Position numbers and translations under genes: made by a program
Shown: positions 54,965-64,000 of the stretch, piece by piece
How the letters are laid out: every line of letters starts with the position of its first letter
Numbering within the stretch: position 1 is the first letter of the stretch
From: Eutypella sp. D-1
Lineage: Eukaryota; Ascomycota; Sordariomycetes; Xylariales; Diatrypaceae
DNA: 64,000 bases
Assembly (NCBI GenBank): GCA_023313575.1
Contig: JAJTTP010000024.1
Span: 434,001-498,000, forward strand
Direction of reading: 5' to 3'
The notes under the pieces: generated by a model
What the model was told of the DNA's origin: nothing
Databases searched by the model: none
The model's input: the letters and a program-made list of their open reading frames with translations, nothing else

Positions 54965-57942
54965 TAAATGACATGTGCAGGTACCTGGGATCAAATTGTC
55001 AAAGCAACGGTATGTGAAGACCAGGTCTCAGATACTAAATGAAATATGTATCCATGTCCGAACTCTCTTGCTGTTGGTCTTCCACTTACCATAGATACCG
55101 TTATACTGGTATTTTTAACCCGAGGCAAAGTTTGAAAATTGAGAAGTCTAAAGGTAAATAAATATACCTGTATATATGGCATGCTATACATTCCCACGTG
55201 TCCATTCCATTGCGTCCTACCATCTCGTCCCATCCCACCCTCTCCGATATTGCCTAGCACTTCATGCATTCGTCAGGCATTCCGTTTCTATTCTTTCCCC
55301 GTCTACGTATCTTTCCCTCCTCTGTCTTTTTCCTCTTCCACCTGACCAGATTCGTTGATGCGTAGGGAGCTATGGGGTATATCCTGACATCCCCCCTCTC
55401 GCTCGTTATTACCTCCCTTACCTTTCTCTCTGCTTTCTTGCCTATTCGAATTATTAAAAGCCGAAAAGAGTAACTATATGCCTAAGGTAGTCTTTAAATT
55501 TTTAACATTGTCCTTTCAAGGTTCCAACAGGGTTAACCTCCAATTATAATGAAAATAGTTCATTTTCCAGCTCAGCATAATTATATAATACTCCCCCGGG
55601 TGCCCTATATACCACTCATCTACGAAATGAGGGGCCGCTGTATTTTTATATCACAATGGTTCATGTGCCCGCCATCATCTATATGTGTACGTATATGTGC
55701 ATAAGCAAATTTATCGGTGGTAGTTATGAGGTTCACACAGGACCTTTGAACCGTATCGTACTGTGTATTTCTTACCCAACGGTGGCAGAGATTGGTAAGC
55801 AACTCAGTAAGATCCCGAGTTTTGTAATGAACGAAACAATAACTCACTTCTAACAACTCACTCACGTTAGCAGAACCTACTTTTTCACCCCCTTCTCCTA
55901 GCACCGCACCACCTTCCTATAATGTTGTATGCTCTCTGCTACAGTGCTAGTAGATAGAAGAGAAAAAAACCTTCGCCCAGACACAAAAACGAAACGAGAA
56001 TAAAAGAAATGGATATTACTTAACACGCGACAGCCTCACCTCAAAGGAGCCCGGGTCCCCGGCCGCTCGACTCAGCGTCCATGCCACGCCATGTCATGTC
56101 ATGCTGTGCGACGGTCCTGAAACGGGGACTTCACGTTGCACCGCAGGATGCAGGACCAGGGCCAGGCCATATTTAAAGCAACGGGCAGGTAGACAGATAG
56201 ACCGGGCCAGAACACGCGGGTAAATAATTAGAACCTAGACCTAGCAGACACGCACACACGCACAAGGAAAAGGGTAGGTAGGTAGCTAGGTAGGTCGAAA
56301 CAGTTTATCGGCCGAACAGGTAGCCTACCCGCCAGCGGCCAGGTCCCGTCGGATACTACCACCACCACCACCACCCAACCCTTTAAACCCCCCATTTATT
56401 TTCCGCACGAGGGAATGGGAGAGTCGGAGGCAAAAGGAAAGTCCTATTGTTGCTTTCTTCACTATAGCCGCGACGAGGCTTGGTAAAGGTCAAGTCGGCT
56501 CGGGTTGAAATGAAACTGGCGCGGCGCGGCGCGGCGCGAGGGAAAGCCCAGACGAGGCGAAGTGAGCTGGCTTAGGGGTCTCGCGAAACGGGGTGGCTGG
56601 CGCCATGCAGGGAAAAATAAGTACGCAGCTTCTAGGATCTAGCACCGGCAGTCATATCATGAACCCTCATACCTACTTAGGCACTCAAGTACATATGTAG
56701 GGAGGTATGCACGTCTGCTGCGTATCGTGCCACATCGCTCCTACTTGCACCACGACCACGATCACACAAAAAAGGAAGGAAGGGCAGTCCGAGCCCATTG
56801 CCTACGTACGACGGAGCGGTCTAGACTCCCACCGCCCCCCTTTCTACGATATATGCGGGCATCCGTATGCTCTCTCTCCTCTCGTCTTGACTCACGGTTA
56901 GGGGTGTGTATTAGTCTAGGTAGGTATAATATCTGTAGGGAAAAGGCCAGAGCGACATTACACGGTAACGGGGACTAAACCTAGGCCTGGTGAAGTGAAG
57001 ATCTAAGCAGTGTAGTTACTGTGGCGTAGGGCATTGATTTGGCTCGTTTTGATATCTCATATCTGTCTAGTTAGGGTATCCATCTGTCTGTCTATCCGTG
57101 TCTTGAGTACACACCGTGAGATAGAGCACCAGCAGGGTAGGGTAGCGAGTAGACAGGGGTGGCGGACATGGTTGACATGGGGGCGTATGCTTATGCCTGG
57201 CGTAGGTAGGTATGTCGTGCATATCCGCTGCATGGGCCGGGAAACTCGGGGGCCGGGGAGGGAGGAGGGGTGGGAGGAGGCTGCTCATTCCCGCCTAGTC
57301 CGTGCGGTAAGTAGGTAGGTAGGTATGTCCCCCAAGACAGATCCGGGATTCTAGTTAGTTATAGACTTTGTTGGAATGGAAATCCCGGGTTCGCGTAGCT
57401 GGGAATGGGGTTTTGTTGCTTTTAAGGACCTGGGTGGTAGCCGGTAGTTAGGGGTGTGTTTTTGGCGATGGTTTCGCGAATACCTTAACTGACTTTTAGG
57501 AAAGGGAAGTTAGGCGTAGATGTCTGTTTGTCTACCTAAGTTCAGTAGGGATATTGAAGAGCTCGAGCGAGGAGTCACGTCGTTCGCTGAAAATATAATG
57601 AGGCAGGTTGTTAAGTTAAAGGTCGCTATATCACGTAGTGGAATGATAATGGCATCAGGTTGCAGGTTTCAGGTTTCAGAAGGAACACATTGCTGTCATG
57701 TTGAAATAAAAAAAGTGATGATTAACCAAACATTTCTATTCCAACTCCGATTCCAGGTGCAGCAGCAGCGCCATCGGCCTGCGATATGTGCGTATTGGGC
57801 ACGTGGGTGCTAAATCCTGCCGCCCACTTAGCCCAACGCCGACAACTGTCCTCTGGCCGATATGATACGGGTACCTAAGAAATCTATGATCTGAGGTGCC
57901 TGCCTCCCACCCAAGAGAATAAATGCAATTAAAAATAAAAGT
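54965..57942. other. 3 kb convergent gap
   Basis: No supported gene. It includes a CT-rich stretch (55240-55440), a GCGCGGC tandem (56520-56537), TAGGTAGG repeats (56275-56300, 57305-57325) and TACCACCACCACCACCACC near 56355. It is unusually long for space between two converging genes. Confidence 0.5.
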
Positions 57943-58767
57943 CTAATCATCTGTAGCGGGGGGATATTCCGGCAACCCCTGGGCTTTCAGAAATTCGACT
58001 ATATCGTCGACCTCGGAAAGCCCGTGCAGCACCCAGTGGCCGCCCCGCTTGTATTCTTGGTAGCTGACGTGCATGCCGAAAGCGCGCAGCGCATCGCGGA
58101 GCTTGCGCCCTTCCTCGACGGGGACGAGGTCGTCGTTGGCCGAGTGGCAGAGGAGGACCGGCGTGTTGTGGTAAAATTCGTCGTCGTTTGCTGTTGCCGC
58201 GTCGGTACCGTGGGCTGTTGTCTGCATTCCTAACCTATCTCGACATTCGCCGATCGAGGGCGCAGGGAGAGCCATCCAGCTCGACAGTCCGACCAATCCC
58301 GCCAACCTATTCTCGGGGCCCGGCCGCTGGTCGCGATCCGCATCGGGTAAGTTAAGTAGGGCGTGAATAGCCGCCGTGAATCCCGAGCAGTAGCCCGCGA
58401 GCACCACCCGTCGCATCCCGCCGACCGTGGCGGCCTCATTCCTGATGAGCTGGATGAGCTTCGCGGCGCTGTGCTGCAGGCCCGGGACCTGCAGCTCCGG
58501 GCGCGCGTGCAGATCTCCGGGGTTGAAGATCTCGAACCACTGGCGCGTGTCGCGGCCGAGGCTTTCCGAGTATTGCTCATCCGCCTGCGCGAAGACCCAT
58601 CGCACGCTGGGAAAGATGTCCTGCAGGTGGCGGCCCTGGGAGTTCTGGCTGTCGAGGAGGTCGTCGTTGAATGTGGTCGCCGTCGAGCCGCGACCGTGCA
58701 GGAAGACTACCGTGTGCGTGTGCGGGTGGTCTTCGTGAGGACGGATACAGTAGAGTTTCAAATCCAT
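57943..58767 (-). CDS. Alpha/beta hydrolase (phospholipase/carboxylesterase type) with Cys at the nucleophile
   Basis: Single exon, 274 residues from the ATG at 58767; an in-frame ATG at 58803 would add 12. The fold is that of the phospholipase/carboxylesterase and acyl-protein thioesterase family: VVFLHGRGST forms the oxyanion region, then VVLAGYCSGFTAA, HSANDDLVPVEEG (Asp212 or 213) and RGGHWVLHG (His244). The nucleophile elbow, normally G-x-S-x-G, reads GYCSG, so Cys127 replaces Ser. TGC is clear in the DNA. Dienelactone hydrolases use Cys in the same position, so activity is possible, but loss of esterase function cannot be excluded. No signal peptide was seen, so it is probably cytosolic. 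Confidence 0.83.
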   Translation of the reverse strand: MDLKLYCIRPHEDHPHTHTVVFLHGRGSTATTFNDDLLDSQNSQGRHLQDIFPSVRWVFAQADEQYSESLGRDTRQWFEIFNPGDLHARPELQVPGLQHSAAKLIQLIRNEAATVGGMRRVVLAGYCSGFTAAIHALLNLPDADRDQRPGPENRLAGLVGLSSWMALPAPSIGECRDRLGMQTTAHGTDAATANDDEFYHNTPVLLCHSANDDLVPVEEGRKLRDALRAFGMHVSYQEYKRGGHWVLHGLSEVDDIVEFLKAQGLPEYPPATDD

Positions 58768-58803
58768 GTGGGAGGGACGGAAGAGACGCGATGTCGTACG
58801 CAA

Positions 58804-59667
58804 TAAACGTGATTTACGTTTGGATACATGGAGGTGTGACGTGAGGAGTGCGTCGTGTAGTTGCGACGTAGCAGCAAGAAGAAGAAGAAGAAGCGGTGGT
58901 AGGATGATAATAAGGCAGGAGGATCGTGGATACGGGTGGATGGGAATGGGAAGTCAGTCCTAAATCCCGGCGGGGCTCTTCGAGTAAAATACATAATCCA
59001 AAAGCGGGAGGAATCGTGTGCGGGATGAGGAACCATCGAAGGGAGTCAAAAGAGTTTGACGACCGGTGGGAGCCCAAGAAAGATGTTGGGCTAACTTGCC
59101 AACGAGTCGGACATGTGAAAGTTTTTAGTCTCAGATTGCCTGAATGGCCTGGGCCCGTTGACTTGCGAAAGGTTTTCGATCGTGACCTGGGATTCCCAAA
59201 CAGTTGGGTGAAGTTTGTTTCGATAGGCGATCCACAAATGAGATGGGGAACGCGTTGGTTTCTATAACCGCAATAACAACAACCCATATCGTGCGTGACG
59301 GAGTTTGCTCCCTTGGGAAGGCTGTTGTTGTACCACGGATGTTTCAGATATGTAGACGCCGGTGTACATCGACATTTTCCTCGCGCCTATCATGTACCGG
59401 GCTGAGAGGTAATTTGGTAACATTGGGCCGAACTCGCACTGGGAGCTGGCGAACTAGTAACCATGAAAACTTTATATGCGAGGACTGACCTATGAATACC
59501 CAAGTAGATAGAACTCTCACCATTCGTACAGGACGGCCAACAACAGCCCTAAATTTTTCCATCGCGTGGAGCAGGAGTGGCGCATTACCGGTCAAAACGG
59601 GGGAATATCTGGCGAAATATCGAGGGCGAGAGAGTTTTTTTTTCTTTTCTTTCTAAGACAAGCGGTT
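58804..59667. other. Intergenic region
   Basis: About 0.86 kb between two minus-strand genes. A GAAGAAGAAG repeat (58870-58893) and no supported gene. Confidence 0.5.
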
Positions 59668-60633
59668 TTACTTGTCCGACCCGGCATGGTTACTCGTCGC
59701 TGAAACAAGCGCCCAGCCGTCCCGCTGGCGCAAGAAGTTCTCGACCCTCTCCTCCCGGTTAAGGCTGGAGAGGCTGGTTTGGCGCTGCTGCATGCCGTGG
59801 CTGATGACCTCGTCCTGCTGTTCGCGCATCTCGACGAGGTTCATCGTGTTCTTGTTCACGCGCTTGGCCTGCCCCATGCTCCCGACGATAGCGATGAAGC
59901 AAAGTACGACGACGAAGACTTCATTCGACATGTACACGGGCTCTTGCCGTTTCCTGCGACCGTCCCTCTCCTCGTACCATCGCTCCCAGTCCTCCCAGGT
60001 CGCATTCATGCTCGCGTTCCCGGGCCGCTTGCGCCAGGACCTTTCGGCCTCGCGGGTAAGACTCTCCATGCCGAGTTTGCCGGCCCAGCCGGCGCCATAG
60101 AGATCGTAAGCGCGCCGCTTCGTCGGATCAGATAATATGTCATTGGCGGCCACGACCAAGCGATACCGCTCGAGCCGGACGGCATGAGACAAGGAGATGT
60201 CACGTGGGGAGAGATGATAATGCCTGTCCGGATGGTAGATTTTGACGAGTTTTAAAAACTTGGATTTACTGTAAGGGGCCTCAACCTTCTGGTCAAGTAT
60301 CTCATATGGTGTGGGTTGTGGTGATGTCGGCCAGGAATGGTAAGGATCATGAGGATGGTGAGGATGGGGCGAATCCCGGGAATTCGGCCGGCGATGTCGG
60401 TCTTTTCGGGAACCCCCAAAGACAGTGGCGTAGCTCCGTTGACCCCGTGCATGTGAATTATAAAGGTATTGTGGCCCCGAGCTGGTCCGAATACCTGGAG
60501 TTTGTTGCCATGGTTGGGGGCTTTGAGTTGGACTACATGGTGATAATGACGTTATGCAATTTGAGCAGGAGGAAAATAACCTTGAAGACGAAGGACAGGC
60601 GACAACAGGAACTTTGATAAAACTCATTTTCAA
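59668..60633 (-). CDS. Membrane-anchored J-domain (DnaJ/Hsp40) protein
   Basis: Single exon, 321 residues. The first 80 residues are Ser/Pro/Arg-rich without a domain, probably a mitochondrial presequence. The J domain follows at about 108-178: TPYEILDQKVEAPYSKSKF, then the HPD tripeptide at 134-136 (IYHPDRH) and ANDILSDPTKRRAYDLYG. HPD is what stimulates Hsp70 ATPase. After a Trp-rich charged region comes one transmembrane helix at about 238-253 (EVFVVVLCFIAIVGSMG). A hydrophilic tail (about 260-321) ends the protein. No Gly/Phe or zinc-finger part, so it is a class III J protein. Fungal mitochondrial inner-membrane J proteins look similar. Confidence 0.87.
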   Translation of the reverse strand: MKMSFIKVPVVACPSSSRLFSSCSNCITSLSPCSPTQSPQPWQQTPGIRTSSGPQYLYNSHARGQRSYATVFGGSRKDRHRRPNSRDSPHPHHPHDPYHSWPTSPQPTPYEILDQKVEAPYSKSKFLKLVKIYHPDRHYHLSPRDISLSHAVRLERYRLVVAANDILSDPTKRRAYDLYGAGWAGKLGMESLTREAERSWRKRPGNASMNATWEDWERWYEERDGRRKRQEPVYMSNEVFVVVLCFIAIVGSMGQAKRVNKNTMNLVEMREQQDEVISHGMQQRQTSLSSLNREERVENFLRQRDGWALVSATSNHAGSDK

Positions 60634-63381
60634 ATATCAGCTATGCGTATATAAAGGTTGGAATTTACAGATCATGAAGCCCTCATGGGAGGGTTCGGGG
60701 TTTCAATTATAGGTTATAGGTATTTGTAGTTGAATTATTCTATTGAAGGTGATCTACCTGTTGAGTCCCATGATGGATACAGAAGAAGGGATAATGGATA
60801 ATCTGCTCAAAGCTGCTCTGATCGAGGTCATCTGGATATGTACCTATTTGGGTACTTGGCAGGTACTTAGAGACTTCAGATTGCATGTAAAAATTAGATG
60901 TATAAGCAGGTAACTGCTAAGTGGGCACTAGTTCTTTGAGTTCTTAGGTACAATTAGGTAAGTAACCCTAGGTACGAAGTAGCTATGGAAGGGACGATCC
61001 GGGAGACTGGAGCTCACCCAGGCCGGAAATCGGGGGCTCTGCTCTATCCTCCGATCATTGCCGTATTCACTCCAGGGTGGCCCCGCATGTGGGGTGAAGT
61101 TGACGGGTAACAATATGTACATAGCAGATGCCTCTCTTATTCAATGTACCAGCAGCATAAAGGAAGGAGCTGCGGAGTACCTGGGTACATATGTAACATA
61201 GAATGCCAGAAGAAGAAAAAATGGCCGATAGCCGAATGGCCGATGCTATCCTTGGAGCTATTGCTAGTTCGGGAAGATTACCCAGACAGCGTCGTTGAAT
61301 ACTTAGGTATTGGAGGATGCACCTGCCACTTGACTTGAGCATCCATTGATCAGGTATCTTCTTATCTTATCGTGCATAAGCAATCCGTTGCTTAAATAAT
61401 GTTAACCCTATTGTCACAGTCATACCCACATTATTGGCTGCCTATCTACCGTTGTCTGCCTACCTTTCAGTCAATCATATCACAGCAAAATCAGTTAAAC
61501 CCACCTGGGTTAAGAGACAGACGACCTTGGTTGGAAGGAACTGACCAACCCTTGAACTCTCCATCACCACTTGAGCACCACCAAAACTTCAACAACCTCC
61601 ACCTACAACCACCGACACCAACACCAACACCAACTTCACCCACTTACCACCACCGACATTTGTGCAAGAACCAGCACATTACAATCTTCTTTCTTCTCTC
61701 TCTATCTCTCCACTGCCACCCACTACATCATCTTCTTCTCCACCGCGTTTTATCGCAACCCAAAAACAAAAAAAGGAAGAATACATCATCACGACTTCTT
61801 CAAATCCATCCACCACGTACCATCCACACAAACTCCCACACCACCAAACCAAAACTACCGAACTCTTTTCGACCGACCTCTGCTGTCCTTGTCGCTTTTC
61901 TCCGACCTTGAGTTGGGAAGCACATAGGCGTAATACCTACCCTGAACTGTTTAGGTAGTTATAACTATCTCACACCTCGAAAGATTTTTTCTTTTCTTTA
62001 CTTGGTTAGGAAACCGACTTGATCTGCAACCAACCCTTACAACTCACCCCGACTCTTGAATTGCTCTTAGACTGAGCAAAACATCATCGACGATCCCATA
62101 GATGCTCCTCGGTCTCCCATATTGAATGAACTGGAAAACTACGACTACGACGCACAAGATAAGGTCTGCAACGATAACAGAAGCCTTTGTATCTCCAGCA
62201 CTACATACAGTATAACCACTATAACCCCCTTGGTTGGTGAATTCAAACACCTAGGTGTCTACCACCGCTTGGACAAACGATTAACCTGTAAGTGATCATT
62301 TATGATGATAATGTTAATAGGCATCTATGGGTGTCTATGGGTATAGCATCGCAGTGATGTGTGATGTGACCAGAATACTGCCTGCCATTTCCCTCCCCTC
62401 CTGCCCGCCTACCTGCCCACCCTTTCCACCTTCCTGAGCTTTTTCCCACCTCGCTATCCATGACTCTGGATTTTACCTCTACATCCAAGAAAAAAAAACC
62501 AAAACCTCAAGTGCTAGTGGGAGCACTTTTACCTTGTCTCCTCAGAACAGGCTACTTCCACCTAAGTTCAGGTTGTGTCCCATTGTCACTGCCAGAGCCA
62601 ATCAACAGCTAGCTTGCTACCCCAGACCTACTTGGTAGGTATTCAGGTAGTGAGGCCAGTATGGGCAATGAAGGAAAGAGCAAGGGAGGCATCCATGACA
62701 CAGGCATACTTATGTCATCAACACCTATAGACGCATTTATAGGTGCAACTATAGGTGCATTCATCTACTGGATTCGAGCAGCAAGTGGGCAAACAACTCT
62801 TGATTATCCTGTTTACACCAACCTTCCAAGCTTGATCCATCCCCTTCCTCCCTTTTATACTCTGTATGCACTATCATTAATCATTATTGACTCATTCTTC
62901 CCATTTGACATTATACGTTCTACATTTTCATAAAATTATTCATATTCCTCTATCGGTCCCAACAGCCCCATTCGCAATAACCAGTCTTGTGTGTTGTGTG
63001 CAATCCTCTCCGCACATTGTAAATTTGCATATAATTTGCAGTGCCTCTACACCCCAGCACTACTAACAACTTGTATTGCCAGAACTCAATCTTTGAGACC
63101 CTGTGACGATTCCAGAGACAAAATCTCGGTCTACCGCCTTCTCGATCTCCCATAATACTACCTCACCACTTCACGAGCTGGAAGCCACCCATTCTCGACA
63201 TACGTTCGGTGTTTGAAATACGTGGTTAAGTTACTAGTTCTGCTGCGAATACCACTGCTATATCTACGAGACGATTCACCTAGACGATTCACCATTCGAC
63301 GCCTACGCACAATCGAGTTGAAAAAACAAAAATCCACTACGGTTTGATTCGCTATATCACATCCACATCCAATCAGTCAAC
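60634..63381. promoter_or_regulatory. Divergent promoter and long DHH1 leader
   Basis: 2.7 kb with no supported protein gene. From about 61550 to 61870 the plus strand is very poor in G and rich in C, A and T (CACCAACACCAACACCAAC type), as in long fungal 5' leaders. A GTAAGT donor at 62288 and a TCCTCAG acceptor ending at 62545 outline a possible 258-base leader intron. Further pyrimidine-rich DNA runs to the ATG at 63382. AGGTAC-type motifs cluster at 60830-60980. Confidence 0.5.
62288..62545 (+). other. Possible leader intron of DHH1
   Basis: GTAAGT at 62288-62293 and CTCAG ending at 62545 fit splice consensus, and the interval contains pyrimidine-rich DNA before the acceptor. The spacing is inferred, not demonstrated, and other acceptors are possible. 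Confidence 0.35.
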
Positions 63382-64000
63382 ATGACGGACGCATTAGCGG
63401 CACAATTACGGGCATCAACCCTCAATGACAGTGCCAACTCAGAAGATTGGAAGCAAAGCCTGAACCTCCCCGCCCGTGACTCGAGACAACAGACAGAAGT
63501 ATGCTCCCTATACATTACACTCTCCGTCTGACTCGAGGCCCTGCGTCCTCTCGGTCGAACGAACGAACGAGGCTGCAAAAATTACTAACGCGGAGATCTG
63601 TGTAGGATGTTACCAACACAAGAGGCTTAGAATGGGAGGACTTCTCCATCAAGCGGGATCTGCTCATGGGCATCTTCGAAGCTGGCTACGAGAAACCCTC
63701 ACCCATTCAGGAAGAAGCTATCCCCGTAGCTCTAACCGGCCGAGATATCCTGGCTAGGGCGAAAAACGGTACTGGCAAGACCGCAGCCTTTGTTGTTCCA
63801 ACACTCGAGCGCATTAACCCCAAAATCAACAAGATCCAGGCCCTAATACTCGTCCCTACGCGAGAACTCGCCATGCAGACATCACAGGTCTGCAAGTCCC
63901 TCGGAAAGCATCTCGGTGTCAACGTCATGGTCACTACTGGAGGTACCGGCCTCCGTGATGATATCGTCCGTTTACAGGATCCCGTCCACATAGTAGTGGG
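63382..64000 (+). CDS. dhh1: DEAD-box RNA helicase DHH1 (partial, 3' end off the window)
   Basis: Exon 1 is 63382-63498 (39 codons), then a 107-base intron (GTATGC donor, TGTAG acceptor), then exon 2 from 63606 past the window end. DHH1 (DDX6 in animals) promotes mRNA decapping and translational repression in P-bodies. The first exon is the variable N-terminus ([14 protein letters not shown]). Exon 2 shows [23 protein letters not shown], the Q motif [10 protein letters not shown], motif [12 protein letters not shown], motif Ia PTRELAMQ and GG motif TGGTGL. This combination, with [11 protein letters not shown], is typical of DHH1 rather than other DEAD-box proteins. The DEAD box lies beyond base 64000. 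Confidence 0.93.

Noticed and set aside
61399..61958. Frames rich in Pro, Thr, His and Ser near 61.4-61.9 kb
   Set aside because: Low-complexity translation of C/A-rich leader DNA, open in several frames at once because G is rare. Treated as untranslated leader.
1..64000. tRNA genes and CRISPR arrays
   Set aside because: No cloverleaf with a convincing GTTCRANNC B box was found by eye in the intergenic regions, and no spaced direct-repeat array exists. CRISPR is not expected in a fungus.

Overview
The window looks like a filamentous ascomycete nuclear genome, most probably a Sordariomycete. The evidence is short introns (50 to 107 bases) with GTRNGT donors and CTAAC-type branch sites, GC-rich coding regions, fungus-specific families (HET, DUF4246, DUF6594), and a repeat island mutated in the style of RIP (repeat-induced point mutation). 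I cannot name the species. No tRNA, rRNA, CRISPR or bacterial-type operon was seen.

Bases 1-7550 are an extremely AT-rich repeat island. A Ty3/gypsy chromovirus (reverse transcriptase, RNase H, integrase, chromodomain, polypurine tract, 3' LTR) reads left to right and is full of stop codons. A second, diverged LTR copy lies about 3.7 kb downstream. Between the two LTRs is a relic hAT transposase. Composition changes sharply near 7550.

Bases 8776-21893 hold conserved genes: a Gal80-like oxidoreductase, the anaphase-promoting complex scaffold APC1 (minus strand) and the HOPS tethering subunit VPS41 (plus strand). APC1 and VPS41 are divergent and share a 1 kb promoter. Bases 22149-29998 are accessory: a DUF4246 pseudogene broken by C-to-T type stops, an orphan two-exon gene, a HET-domain gene and a 2.4 kb gap with unexplained open frames.

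Bases 29999-44450 carry a TPMT-family methyltransferase, a secreted GH31 alpha-glucosidase, a Tet/JBP-like 2-oxoglutarate oxygenase candidate, a CE12 rhamnogalacturonan acetylesterase, a basic possibly mitochondrial orphan, and an F-box/ankyrin gene with an in-frame stop near its start. Two products (GH31, CE12) are secreted plant-polysaccharide enzymes, which suggests a saprotroph or plant associate, but they do not form a cluster.

Bases 45304-64000 carry mitochondrial GatB, a DUF6594 membrane protein, an enolase-superfamily dehydratase resembling cis-3-hydroxy-L-proline dehydratase, a zinc-free medium-chain dehydrogenase, an alpha/beta hydrolase with Cys in place of the nucleophile Ser, a membrane-anchored J-domain protein, and the start of the DEAD-box helicase DHH1 behind a leader of perhaps 2 kb. 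Intergenic DNA repeatedly shows AGGTACCT-type palindromes and 12-13 base C or G runs. No single new system stands out. The best leads are the 2OG oxygenase, the Cys-nucleophile hydrolase, the orphan gene at 23.8-25.2 kb and the broken genes.
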